Of a DNA stretch of 64,000 nucleotides, positions 26,359 through 34,889 are shown piece after piece (the stretch's first letter is position 1; every line of letters begins with the position of its first letter). The DNA comes from Mesorhizobium temperatum (GTDB lineage: Bacteria > Pseudomonadota > Alphaproteobacteria > Rhizobiales > Rhizobiaceae). The stretch covers positions 1-64,000 of the forward strand of contig NZ_NPKJ01000075.1 of the NCBI RefSeq assembly GCF_002284575.1, in the 5' to 3' direction. Both the position numbers and the translations under genes were made by a program. The notes below the pieces were generated by a model that was given only the letters and a program-made list of their open reading frames with translations, had not been told where the DNA came from and did not search any database.

Positions 26359-26851
26359 GACGTCTCATGGTTCCAAGGCCCCACCGGTGTACTATGTCGA
26401 CCCCAGCTACTTTGCCGATGTCCGTGACCTGATGCACCAAGCCTTGAGGTCGGACTGGACCTCGGTTTTGGCCACCGAGTTGCTGAAAACGTCACGCGTC
26501 AGGATCATAAAGCAGGCACGCTTCCAACGCGGCCTGATGATGACGGTCGTGTCTTTCGTCGTGCTGGGAGGCGAGCAGTTTTTGCGCAGCGTCGCCGTCA
26601 TTCAATGAGAAAGTGTAGCGGGACGAAGTCCCAGAGAATGGTGAAGGCCACCCGAGTTTTGTCGGCGAAAAGCCCCCGCTCCTCCATCCAATCAGACAGT
26701 TGGGCATGATCACTCCGCGCCCGAGAAACAGAATTAACCACATTCGAAGAAGGCGAAGGGCGGTTGGGTTTGTCACCGATCCGTCTCGCGTAACATGTTA
26801 CTGTTGGAATTGGGGGCATCCGCAGCACGTCCAGGCGCAAAGGCAAGGAAG
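26359..26851. other. Intergenic stretch, no supported gene
   Basis: Short frames exist on both strands (for example 26387-26608 plus, 73 codons) but none has recognisable motifs or a convincing ribosome-binding site. AAAGGCAAGGAAG just before 26852 is the ribosome-binding region of the RTX gene. Confidence 0.4.
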
Positions 26852-28357
26852 ATGCCGACCTTAAGCAATGGCCGTGAACTCATCGTATGGAACGAACCCG
26901 AGAATCCCAATCCGACCCCTGACGCGGTCCTTTTCAGCATTACGGAAACAGACGGCGAGGTAATCGGACCGATAGGCGCAAAGCCGGATTTCCCTTTCGG
27001 TGGGATCGAACTAGCTTCGGTCGATGTCTTCGACGGCTTCTTCACCATCACCAGCTTCACCCACGAGGGCAGGACCGAAACCTGGACGACAGTGGAAACG
27101 CAGGTCTTCGACAACGAAGGCAATTTACTGCGCACCGTGTCCGACCAGGCGGCCTTCCAGTCGGTCCAGATCGTCTCGATCAGCGCCGACAGCCCCGACG
27201 ACCTCACGGTGACATGGATCGGGGCGAACGAATATTTCGGCGGCGAAAACACCCAATACGGTCAGCACCAGATCATCTTGAAAGGGGGCGTGCTTCAGTC
27301 CGACACCTTCGTTAATCACGCGCCCACCGTTGCCGACCTGGACTTGTCGATTTCGCAGGCGCAATCTCTCGACGACGTCAAGTTCAGTGCGGCAGATGCC
27401 GACTACGATCTCTTGAACTTTATCGTCGTAGACGGGCCGGACAGCGGCACCCTGGAGCAGGAGACGAGTTTCGACGGTAACTACTACCCGTTTCATCAGG
27501 GTCATTATGGCACTACCCTGCACTATCATGCGGATTTTCTGAGCGGAAACCTGTTCGACTACACGCCGGAGGCCGGCTTCATCGGCACCGACAGCTTTAC
27601 GGTTTACGCTACGGACGGCCAGGGCAACAGCAATGTGGCGACGATTACGATCACGGTCACTCCGCCAGCTGAATCCATCACCCTGACCGACGCCAAAAAC
27701 ATCGTGAGCTACGCAGGCTATGATCATGCCGTGCTCGTCGCCGCGGTGGGCGGCGGCGACCGCATCAGCGGCACCCCGTTCAACGATACGCTCGACGGCG
27801 GTGCCGGCCACGACCAGCTGTTCGGCGGCGCGGGCGCCGACGACATCATTGGAGGCGCGGGCACCGATTGGCTGAAGGGCGGCGCTGGCGATGACGAGAT
27901 CAGCGGTGGTGAGGGCGCAGACGGCATCCGCGGTGACACTGGCGACGACGTCCTCGACGGCGGCGCCGGCTCCGACGACATGCGAGGTGGTGCTGGCGAC
28001 GACATCCTCAATGGCGGCGCCGGCCGCGACCGGCTGGCCGGCGACGCGGGCAGGGATGTCTTCGTGTTCGACACACTTGGGCCGGCGAACTACGACAGGA
28101 TAGAAGACTTCAATGCGCTCGACGATGTGTTCTGGCTGGACAGCTCCGCATTCGTCGGGCTGTCGGCCGGCTCGCTTTCCGCTGCGGTTTTCGTCGTCGG
28201 CAAGCACGCCATGGATGACAGCGACCACATCATTTACGACAAGGAGACCGGCGATCTGCTGTTCGATGTGGACGGGGCAGGAGGAGCGGCGACTGTCAAG
28301 TTTGCCGCCCTGGACCCGAGCACATTCCTCACAGTGGACGACTTCTTCGTGTTATAG
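26852..28357 (+). CDS. RTX calcium-binding secreted protein with Ig-like domain
   Basis: From MPTLSNGREL the protein has 501 residues. The N-terminal ~160 residues are beta-rich and resemble repeat units seen in secreted rhizobial RTX proteins. Residues about 175-280 form a cadherin/tandem-95-like module (HAPTVADLDLS, then FDYTPEAGFIGTDSFTVYA). Residues about 303-407 contain ten glycine-rich nonapeptides (LFGGAGADD, LKGGAGDDE type) that bind calcium in a beta-roll. The C terminus (FLTVDDFFVL) fits an uncleaved type I secretion signal, and there is no Sec signal. No HlyB/HlyD genes are nearby. An alternative start at 26795 lacks a ribosome-binding site. Confidence 0.85.
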   Translation: MPTLSNGRELIVWNEPENPNPTPDAVLFSITETDGEVIGPIGAKPDFPFGGIELASVDVFDGFFTITSFTHEGRTETWTTVETQVFDNEGNLLRTVSDQAAFQSVQIVSISADSPDDLTVTWIGANEYFGGENTQYGQHQIILKGGVLQSDTFVNHAPTVADLDLSISQAQSLDDVKFSAADADYDLLNFIVVDGPDSGTLEQETSFDGNYYPFHQGHYGTTLHYHADFLSGNLFDYTPEAGFIGTDSFTVYATDGQGNSNVATITITVTPPAESITLTDAKNIVSYAGYDHAVLVAAVGGGDRISGTPFNDTLDGGAGHDQLFGGAGADDIIGGAGTDWLKGGAGDDEISGGEGADGIRGDTGDDVLDGGAGSDDMRGGAGDDILNGGAGRDRLAGDAGRDVFVFDTLGPANYDRIEDFNALDDVFWLDSSAFVGLSAGSLSAAVFVVGKHAMDDSDHIIYDKETGDLLFDVDGAGGAATVKFAALDPSTFLTVDDFFVL

Positions 28358-28550
28358 GCGCGCATGGTGGGGCGCAGCTAAATAGACCGGGCGTAATCGC
28401 GCCCATGCGCAGGATTTCCTCCCCATTGCGCAGTAAGGGGCGTCAGGGCGAGCCTTCATGACCGACTGGCTGGTATATGCAACGGTGAGGCATGATTTCG
28501 ACGAACGCGGCTATCTTTTCATCCGCATTGAGAAACCTTGAGCAGAATGC

Positions 28551-29420
28551 TTATCGGATTGGCGTCTCGCCGCGAAACAGCGGCTGGTGCGCCCGCATCA
28601 AGGCGGTAATCCGGTCGGCGACTTTTCGTACCGGCGGGGAGTGACGTTCCTCGTGATGGGTGACGATCCATTGGTCGGTTTCGAGTTCGGGGATAGGCTG
28701 AGCGACGCGAACCAGCCGCGGATCGCTGTCACCCACGAAGCACGGAAAGATCGAAAGGCCGGCGCCGGCGGCCACCAGTTCGCGCACCGAATGGGTGTTG
28801 TTGCCGCGCACGGCGATGCGGTCGCCGTGATGGGCTCGCAGCCAGCGCGCCGAGGCAATGTTTGCCCCTTCGCCGGTGACGCCGACGAACAACCCGGCGG
28901 CGATGCCGTTGATCAGGTGGCGTCCGGAATAAATGGCGTGGGCGACCTTGCCGCTCTGACGGCCGGCCAGCCACTGCTCGGTCGGGCGCTCGCTGCGGAT
29001 GCCGATGTCGGCGGCACGGCGGCCAATGTCGACGCGGTCGGTGGTGGTGACGAGCTCCACCCTTATTCCGTCATCGACCGTCCAGATCTCGCCGATATGG
29101 GCGGAAACGAAGGCTGAGGTCCATGGCCCGGCCGAGACGCGGACAATGCGGTCGGGCAGGTTTCCCTCGCGCCAGCGGGTCAGCGACTGCATTGCTGCCT
29201 CGACGTCTTCGGCGCGCCGCAGCAGTTCTTCACCGACCGGGGTCAGCCGGTAGCCTGTCTGCTGACGCACGAACAGCGGTTCGCCGATCTGCTTTTCGAG
29301 CGCGGTGACGCGTCGTCCAAGGGTGGCTGCGCTGAGGCGCGTAGTTCCCGTCGCCGCGCTCAAGCCACCCAGCCGCGCAACGTCGAGAAACAACCTCAGA
29401 TCGTCCCAGTCGATATCCAT
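28551..29420 (-). CDS. LysR-family transcriptional regulator
   Basis: From MDIDWDDLRLFLDVARLG the protein has 289 residues. The N-terminal winged helix (to about 65) includes TTRLSAATLGRRVTALEKQI and GEPLFVRQQTGYRLTPVGEEL. The rest is the effector-binding domain, with the RIAVRGNNTHSVRELVAAG and AGLSIFPCFVGDSDPRL segments. A longer reading to 29657 is antisense to the DUF1127 upstream region and is discarded. It diverges from the DUF1127 gene, whose 235-bp upstream region may contain its binding site. A LysR target commonly lies adjacent, and the broken aldo/keto reductase downstream is one candidate. Confidence 0.87.
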   Translation of the reverse strand: MDIDWDDLRLFLDVARLGGLSAATGTTRLSAATLGRRVTALEKQIGEPLFVRQQTGYRLTPVGEELLRRAEDVEAAMQSLTRWREGNLPDRIVRVSAGPWTSAFVSAHIGEIWTVDDGIRVELVTTTDRVDIGRRAADIGIRSERPTEQWLAGRQSGKVAHAIYSGRHLINGIAAGLFVGVTGEGANIASARWLRAHHGDRIAVRGNNTHSVRELVAAGAGLSIFPCFVGDSDPRLVRVAQPIPELETDQWIVTHHEERHSPPVRKVADRITALMRAHQPLFRGETPIR

Positions 29421-29655
29421 TTTGCAGAAATGAAAAACTCCTTGCGACCGTGGCTGTAGCGCGAAGCGGGCATCACGCGCAAGTATGCAGGCATTGGAGG
29501 CGTTGGACAATTCTGCTTGGAGCGACAGTGACAAGTGCCTCGGCTGGCCAAGAAGCCAGCGCAATCCTTTCGATCGCGCATGCGCTTCGCGCAGATGCTT
29601 TGCGCTTTCGACCAACCCAAGCGCGCGGGCTTTCTGCGCGCCAAAGGAGACGATC

Positions 29656-29811
29656 ATGTTGTATAAACTTCGACACCGTTTCGCCCGCTGGCTTGCCTAT
29701 CGCCAGACGCTTGCGAGCTTGAGGCAGGCCCCAGACAGCACACTGGCGGATGCTGGCATTTCTCGCGAAGAGATCCGCGAGCATGCCCGCCACGCCAGCC
29801 TGCGTCGTTGA
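29656..29811 (+). CDS. DUF1127 small arginine-rich protein
   Basis: This is a 51-residue protein, MLYKLRHRFARWLAYRQTLA then LADAGISREEIREHARHA. The amphipathic N-terminal RHRFARWLAYRQT and the L-DAGISR-EI motif define DUF1127. Short members in alphaproteobacteria are often stress- or phosphate-responsive and some influence RNA turnover or sRNA regulation. AAAGGAGACGATC precedes the ATG at ideal spacing. Confidence 0.85.
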   Translation: MLYKLRHRFARWLAYRQTLASLRQAPDSTLADAGISREEIREHARHASLRR

Positions 29812-29836
29812 GATAATGGAGGCGGGGATGCAGATG

Positions 29837-30080
29837 ATGGAGCTTTGGGATGGCCGCTCGGTACCGCGCATCGGGATCGGCACCTGGGCGGCGGGTGGCG
29901 CCGCGCGCTGGCGTGACACCGCGACCATCTATGGCGAGGCAGCGCCCGCAGCGCAATTGTATGGACGTCACGCTGCTGAATATCAACGAGTATCCGATCG
30001 AGCGCGCCGGCGAGGTGTTCGGTACGCTCCGGCCTGTTGCACCAGAAGGGCAAGATCGGCGGCTGTTGGCGCGAGGGAGG
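29837..30080 (+). pseudogene. Aldo/keto reductase, internally deleted and frameshifted
   Basis: The first frame gives MELWDGRSVPRIGIGTWAAG, a typical aldo/keto reductase N terminus. After a jump, another frame gives LLNINEYPIERAGEVFGTL, matching the later segment HLNDYPVE-A-EVFE-L. A further shift yields HQKGKIGG, matching -EGKI-. About 70-100 residues, including the catalytic DTA-YG/Lys region, are missing or scrambled. At least two frame changes show it is dead. Confidence 0.6.
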
Positions 30081-30152
30081 AATAGGGTCGCTATGTTCGA
30101 CTATTTGGCTGTCGCGGAACTATACGGAACGTTACGGGAAGAGTTCTGATTT

Positions 30153-30258
30153 TGGCCCACGAGAAAGTCAATGAAATCAACGTTCCCGGCACACCTCCGA
30201 GCCCCACCAAAATCTTTCAACATCAACGGCTTGTGGCCAACTTCGCTGAAGTGGGCCA
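30153..30258 (+). repeat. Dispersed ~107-bp repeat, copy B
   Basis: This has the same boundaries as copy A (TGGCCCAC at 30153-30160, GTGGGCCA at 30251-30258) and the same orientation. Its right half forms a hairpin, GGCCAACTTC/GAAGTGGGCC with loop GCT. It lies between the aldo/keto reductase relic and the uronate operon. Downstream, to 30363, there is only a degenerate 19-bp direct repeat (30301-30319 and 30332-30350). Confidence 0.7.
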
Positions 30259-30363
30259 ATCGAGCTTCGCTATCCCCGCAGCGCCCAGCACGAGCGCGAT
30301 CCAGGGCCATGCCGGGACGCCCAGTCATCGTCCAGGGCCATCCCGGACGGGGTTAGCCGACTT

Positions 30364-31446
30364 CTAACTCACAGCGATGCGCACGCCGGTATCATCGAAA
30401 AGATGCAGATGGCTGGTATCGAACTTCAGATCCACCGTGTCGCCGGAAGCCACCGGATATTGTCCGGCGACAACCGCTAGCATGGTCTGGCCGCCGCTTG
30501 TCCTGGTGTGGACGATTGTCTCGGAGCCGAGGGCTTCCACCAGCGCGACGCGCGCCGCAATGTCTCCCTTGCCGGCATCGGCGAGGCTGATGTGATGCGG
30601 CCGCAGCCCGAGCGTCACGTCGCCATTGGTCGCGCTGACAATCCCGTCGATCTCGAATCCAGCTGATCCGTCCAGCGTGAGGCTTGACCGGCCAGTGCCC
30701 CCGGCTGCCACCTTTACCGGCAGGAGGTTCATACGCGGTGCGCCGATGAAACCGGCGACGAACAGATTGGCCGGATGATTGTAGAGCTCGAGCGGCGTGC
30801 CAATCTGCTCGATGCGGCCGGCGCGCAGCACGACGATGCGGTCGGCAAGCGTCATCGCCTCGATCTGGTCGTGCGTGACATAGACCATCGTCGCCGACAG
30901 CCGCTCGTGCAGCGCGGCCAGTTCGGCGCGTGTCGAGATGCGCAGTTCGGCGTCGAGATTGGACAGCGGCTCGTCAAGCAGGAAAGCGGTTGGATTGCGC
31001 ACGATGGCGCGGCCGATCGCGACGCGCTGGCGCTGGCCGCCGGAGAGCTGGCCGGGGCGTCGGTCGAGATACGGCGCGATTTCCAGCATCCGCGCGGCTT
31101 CGGCGATGCGCGCATCGATTTCGGCGCGCGCCATACGGGCGTTCTCCAGTCCGAAGGCCAGGTTCTGGCGCACGCTCATGTGCGGGTACAGCGCGTAGGA
31201 TTGGAACACCATCGCCAATCCCCTGTCGGCGGCCGGAACGGTGGTCACGTCCTTGCCGTCGATCGCGATGGCGCCGCCTGTCGGCCGATCAAGCCCGGCG
31301 ATGAGCCGCAGCAGCGTGGACTTGCCGCAGCCGGAGGGGCCGACGAAGACGATCAGCTCACCGTCAAGAATATCGAGATTTATGTCGTGCAGCACGCCGA
31401 TCTTGCCGAATGCCCTCGATACGTCGGTGAGTGTGATCTGGCTCAT
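30364..31446 (-). CDS. CUT1 ABC ATPase (UgpC/MalK type) of the uronate operon
   Basis: The 360-residue protein has Walker A GPSGCGKST, signature LSGGQRQRVAIGRAI, Walker B AFLLDEPLSNLD and H-loop VTHDQIEAMTLADR. A TOBE domain in the last ~110 residues includes VTLGLRPHHISLADAG. A longer open frame to 31863 is antisense-like junk; the true ATG lies eight bases after the permease stop. It is the last gene of the seven-gene LacI-controlled operon and powers uptake of the oligosaccharide. Confidence 0.92.
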   Translation of the reverse strand: MSQITLTDVSRAFGKIGVLHDINLDILDGELIVFVGPSGCGKSTLLRLIAGLDRPTGGAIAIDGKDVTTVPAADRGLAMVFQSYALYPHMSVRQNLAFGLENARMARAEIDARIAEAARMLEIAPYLDRRPGQLSGGQRQRVAIGRAIVRNPTAFLLDEPLSNLDAELRISTRAELAALHERLSATMVYVTHDQIEAMTLADRIVVLRAGRIEQIGTPLELYNHPANLFVAGFIGAPRMNLLPVKVAAGGTGRSSLTLDGSAGFEIDGIVSATNGDVTLGLRPHHISLADAGKGDIAARVALVEALGSETIVHTRTSGGQTMLAVVAGQYPVASGDTVDLKFDTSHLHLFDDTGVRIAVS

Positions 31447-31454
31447 GGTAGCCT

Positions 31455-32507
31455 CTATTTCAGACCGGAGCCGGCAATGCCGGTGGTGATGAAGCGCTGA
31501 AGGAAAATGAACACCAGCACGACCGGGATCATGGTGACGACGGTCATGGCCAGGATGTAATGCCACTGCACGTTGAGTTCGCCGGCATAGGTGTTGAGCC
31601 CAACCTGCAGCGTATAGACCTCCTTGCGCGACAAAACGATCAGTGGCCAGAGGAAGTCGTTCCAGCGCCAGACGACGGAAAAGATCGCGAGTACCGCCAG
31701 CGCGGGGGCGGTCAGCGGCAGGATGATGCGCCAGTAGATCTGCCATTCGGACGCTTTGTCCATGCGCGCTGCCTCGATCAGCTCGTCGGGAATCGTCAGC
31801 ATGTACTGGCGTAGCATGAAGACGCCCGTGGGCGTCGCCACTGTGGGCAGGATCACGCCCCATAACGAATTGAACAGTCCCATTGCCGAGATGACCGAAT
31901 AGAGCGGCACCAGAATGACGGAGAGCGGCACCATCAGCGTCGCGACGATGAGCATCATCACGGCCGAGCGTCCCCGAAAATTGTACTTCGACAGTGCGAA
32001 CGCAGCCATCGAATTGGTCAGGAGCGTAATCAGGGTGGCGACCACGGTGACGAAGACCGAGTTGCGCAGGTAGAGGAAGAAGTCAAAGGCGAGGAAAGGC
32101 TGGACATAATTGTCGAGCGCGAAGGCGATGCTGCGCTTGGGCGTACGGTTCTGGATGTTGACGCGTATGATCTCGCCCGGGTTGGCGGGATCGACCATCT
32201 GCGCGACGGTGCCGAGGCGGCGCACTTCGGCGAGCACGCGCACGCTGCCGTCGTCATTGCGCACTTCGAATAGCTGCAGCGGCTCCTCGTACCCCTCCAC
32301 GATAGCTTCGGCGGTGACATAGGGCAAAACAGTCGGGGGGAACTCCGCCAGCGCGGCAGGCGTCTTGAACGACGAGTTGACCAGCCAGAGCGCCGGGCCG
32401 AACATGACAATCAGTCCGCCGATCAGCCAGAACCAGGTGAAAACGTCGGTCCAGTGCCAGCCGGCGCCGCCGCGCCGGCGGAACAGAAATTCCGCAACCC
32501 TGCTCAT
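31455..32507 (-). CDS. CUT1 ABC permease (MalG type) with long periplasmic loop
   Basis: The 350-residue protein has six predicted spans and the EAA loop IEAARMDKASEWQIYWRIIL. Between span 1 and span 2 (about residues 50-145) there is an unusually long hydrophilic segment (VLPYVTAEAIVEGYEEPLQL onward). It recalls the extended periplasmic domains of MalG/MalF-like subunits handling larger oligosaccharides. It overlaps the upstream permease by four bases. Confidence 0.9.
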   Translation of the reverse strand: MSRVAEFLFRRRGGAGWHWTDVFTWFWLIGGLIVMFGPALWLVNSSFKTPAALAEFPPTVLPYVTAEAIVEGYEEPLQLFEVRNDDGSVRVLAEVRRLGTVAQMVDPANPGEIIRVNIQNRTPKRSIAFALDNYVQPFLAFDFFLYLRNSVFVTVVATLITLLTNSMAAFALSKYNFRGRSAVMMLIVATLMVPLSVILVPLYSVISAMGLFNSLWGVILPTVATPTGVFMLRQYMLTIPDELIEAARMDKASEWQIYWRIILPLTAPALAVLAIFSVVWRWNDFLWPLIVLSRKEVYTLQVGLNTYAGELNVQWHYILAMTVVTMIPVVLVFIFLQRFITTGIAGSGLK

Positions 32508-33529
32508 CGCATTTTGCCCCGCTGCTCGTTGCGCCTTGCGATGCCCAGCTGGATCAAGGTCAGCACGACCAGCACCGCTCCCATGAGGATCGAGGCCGCG
32601 GAGGCGAGCCCCGGATTGCGCAGCATCGAGGCGAAGCCGACCTCGTAGATGTACTGCGTGAGGAACAGCGTGCTGGTCCCGGGACCGCCGCCGGTCAGCA
32701 CATAGACCTCGTCGAATATCTGCACGGCGCGGATGAGTGTCAGCACCAGCACGACCAGGAGGTTGGGCGCCAGCAAAGGCAGCGTTATGCGCCAGAAGAC
32801 GCGCAAGGGCCGGGTTCCGTCCATCTCGGCGGCCTCATAGAGGTCTTTCGGAATGGCCTGAAGGCCGGCGAGAAGGATCAGCGCATAGAAGCCGACATGG
32901 GCCCAGACCGATACCATGATCGTCGCCGTGAAGGCCCAGTTGCGCTCCACCAGCCAGTTGACCGGGGTTCCGCCCGCCTCGAACACCATCAGGTTGAGCA
33001 ATCCCTGCCGCTGCAGGATCCAGCGCCAGATGAGACCGACCACGACTGGCGACAAAAGCACAGGGAAGAAGAACACGGCGCGCCAGAAACTGCGCGCACG
33101 CAACTCACGGTTGAGCACGAGCGCGGTGACAAGCGCCACGGCGACCATCATCGCCACTTGCAGCACGACGAAGGCCAGGGTGTTCCAAACCGCGATCCAG
33201 AACAGGTCCTCGGTGCAGCTCTTCGGATCGAGATAGCTGCCGCAACTGAACAGCCGCCCATACTGATCGGCGCCGACGAAGGTGCGGTCGCCGAGGAACA
33301 GCGCCCCGCCACCGGTCATCGAATAGAGGATGTTGATGACCAGCGGAAACAGCACGAAAATGCCGAACACCAGCATGTTCGGCGCCAGGAAGAACACGGC
33401 CATGCCATTGCTGCCCGTGCGCCGTTGCAACATGCGCAGTGGCGCATCGAAAACATTCGCAAGCCAGCCGACCGGCGCCAGGATCATGGCGCCGGCGCGG
33501 GTTGCTATGCCGTTTCGGACGTCTCCCAT
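32504..33529 (-). CDS. CUT1 ABC permease (MalF type)
   Basis: The 341-residue inner-membrane protein has the first span FFLAPNMLVFGIFVLFPLVI and an EAA loop YEAAEMDGTRPLRVFWRITL. A periplasmic loop after span 1 contains two cysteines (FSCGSYLDPKSCTED) that could form a disulfide. Its start lies 15 bp after the binding-protein stop with no strong ribosome-binding site, so re-initiation is likely. It forms the heterodimeric channel with the following MalG-type subunit. Confidence 0.9.
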   Translation of the reverse strand: MGDVRNGIATRAGAMILAPVGWLANVFDAPLRMLQRRTGSNGMAVFFLAPNMLVFGIFVLFPLVINILYSMTGGGALFLGDRTFVGADQYGRLFSCGSYLDPKSCTEDLFWIAVWNTLAFVVLQVAMMVAVALVTALVLNRELRARSFWRAVFFFPVLLSPVVVGLIWRWILQRQGLLNLMVFEAGGTPVNWLVERNWAFTATIMVSVWAHVGFYALILLAGLQAIPKDLYEAAEMDGTRPLRVFWRITLPLLAPNLLVVLVLTLIRAVQIFDEVYVLTGGGPGTSTLFLTQYIYEVGFASMLRNPGLASAASILMGAVLVVLTLIQLGIARRNEQRGKMR

Positions 33530-33544
33530 GACACTGCCGCGACG

Positions 33545-34807
33545 CTACTTCGATGCCTCGGCCACCTGTGCCTTGATGTCCTCGTCGATGCGGACGAAAG
33601 CCTCGTCGAGCTTCAGCTCGCCGGCCATGACCTGACTGATGCGGGTCACCAGCGCGCCATAAACCGGAGTTCCCCATTTCCATGCCGGCAGGGCGGCGGC
33701 ATTCGGCGCGATCTTGCCCGACGCCTTCAGGAAGGCTTCGAGCGACGCCTTGACGTTCTCGTCATCGGTCTTGTAATCGATCTTGCCGGCGAGAACGCCC
33801 TTGTGTGCGGGCAGGAACAGGGTGCGCTCGGTGAATTCGCGCATGATGTCCTCGCGGCCCAGGAAGTCCATCACCTTGCCGACTTCGGCGGCGTTCTTGG
33901 TGTATTTGACGGCGACCAGCGCGGCGCCCCCCGGCATGCCGGTGCAGGCGGCGGTGCCGCACGGCGAGCCCGTCGCCACCCAGTCGAAGTTCTTGCCGAT
34001 CTTGCTGGCCAGGTTGGCAACCTGCCAGCTGCCCGAATAATAGTAGGCAATCTGCCCATTGATGAAGTCGTCGGCCCCGGCGCGATAGGTGGTGCCCGAC
34101 GCCGACACCCAGATCTCCTTGTTCATGCGGCCGTCGGCAACCCAATTGACCAGCTTTTCGGCGAAGGCTTTCGTGCCGGCGTCGATCGGCGCCGGCAGTC
34201 GATCACCGCCGATGTAATTGGCGCCATAAGAAATGTTCGCCGCCGAGATACGATGGCCGCTGCGGTCGATGGCAAAGGCTGCGTTGAGCTGCTGGCTCTG
34301 CTGCACCTTGCCGGCCGCATCGACCCATTCGTCCCAGGTTGCGGTGTCGGCCGGGATCGGCACGCCGGCCTGTTCGAAAAGCGTCTTGTTGACGAAGCCG
34401 CCGGTCAGCGTGAGCTGGGTCATGAAACCCGGAATGACCTTGGAACCGTCAGGGCGCATCCAGTCGAACTGGTCGCCGAAATTCGTCTGCCAGTATGCTG
34501 GATCGGCAACCACAGGGGTCAGGTCGAGCCAATGATCGGCGAGTTCCTTGATATTGGTGACGCGGGCGATATCTGGACCCCGTCCTGCCTCGAGTTCGAC
34601 CGGAAGCTGCTCCTGGACAACCTTGTAGGCGACATTGTCGAGAATGACGTTGATGTCCGGATTGTCTTTCATGAAGCGGTTGAGCAGGTCCTGTATGACC
34701 TCGCCCTCGACGCCATCCGAGTACCACATCACGCGAACGTCGCCTGCGAACGCGGTCGACGACAGAAGGCCCGCCGAAAGGCCCAGGATTATCGAATTCA
34801 TTCTCAT
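33545..34807 (-). CDS. Extracellular oligosaccharide-binding protein (family 1)
   Basis: The 420-residue protein has a Sec signal (MRMNSIILGLSAGLLSSTAF, cleaved near AFAGD). The family 1 solute-binding fold follows: RFMKDNPDINVILDNVAYKV, TWDEWVDAAGKVQ and YYYSGSWQVANLA. Two cysteines in GSPCGTAACTG could form a disulfide. GGAGGAGTGAACC precedes the ATG. Given KduI and a GH88/105 hydrolase in the operon, the likely ligand is an unsaturated (rhamno)galacturonan-type oligosaccharide; this is inferred from context only. Confidence 0.9.
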   Translation of the reverse strand: MRMNSIILGLSAGLLSSTAFAGDVRVMWYSDGVEGEVIQDLLNRFMKDNPDINVILDNVAYKVVQEQLPVELEAGRGPDIARVTNIKELADHWLDLTPVVADPAYWQTNFGDQFDWMRPDGSKVIPGFMTQLTLTGGFVNKTLFEQAGVPIPADTATWDEWVDAAGKVQQSQQLNAAFAIDRSGHRISAANISYGANYIGGDRLPAPIDAGTKAFAEKLVNWVADGRMNKEIWVSASGTTYRAGADDFINGQIAYYYSGSWQVANLASKIGKNFDWVATGSPCGTAACTGMPGGAALVAVKYTKNAAEVGKVMDFLGREDIMREFTERTLFLPAHKGVLAGKIDYKTDDENVKASLEAFLKASGKIAPNAAALPAWKWGTPVYGALVTRISQVMAGELKLDEAFVRIDEDIKAQVAEASK

Positions 34808-34889
34808 GGTTCACTCCTCCGCTTTTGCGGTCTTCACCGCTTGATTGTCGCTGTCCGAGCTGCTTGTCCTGCTCCTCTTGATCCGATCC

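Noticed and set aside
26387..26608. 73-codon plus-strand frame between the ScpB relic and the RTX gene
   Set aside because: No ribosome-binding site, motif or plausible partner, and the opposite strand is equally open.
27780..28075. Tandem DNA repeats resembling a small array
   Set aside because: The periodic GC-rich repeats are 27-bp coding units for RTX nonapeptides, without spacers or CRISPR-type palindromic repeats.
30301..30350. Two copies of CCAGGGCCAT-C-CGG-ACG 31 bp apart
   Set aside because: Only two imperfect copies exist in non-coding sequence, with no symmetry. This is too little to call an operator or repeat family.
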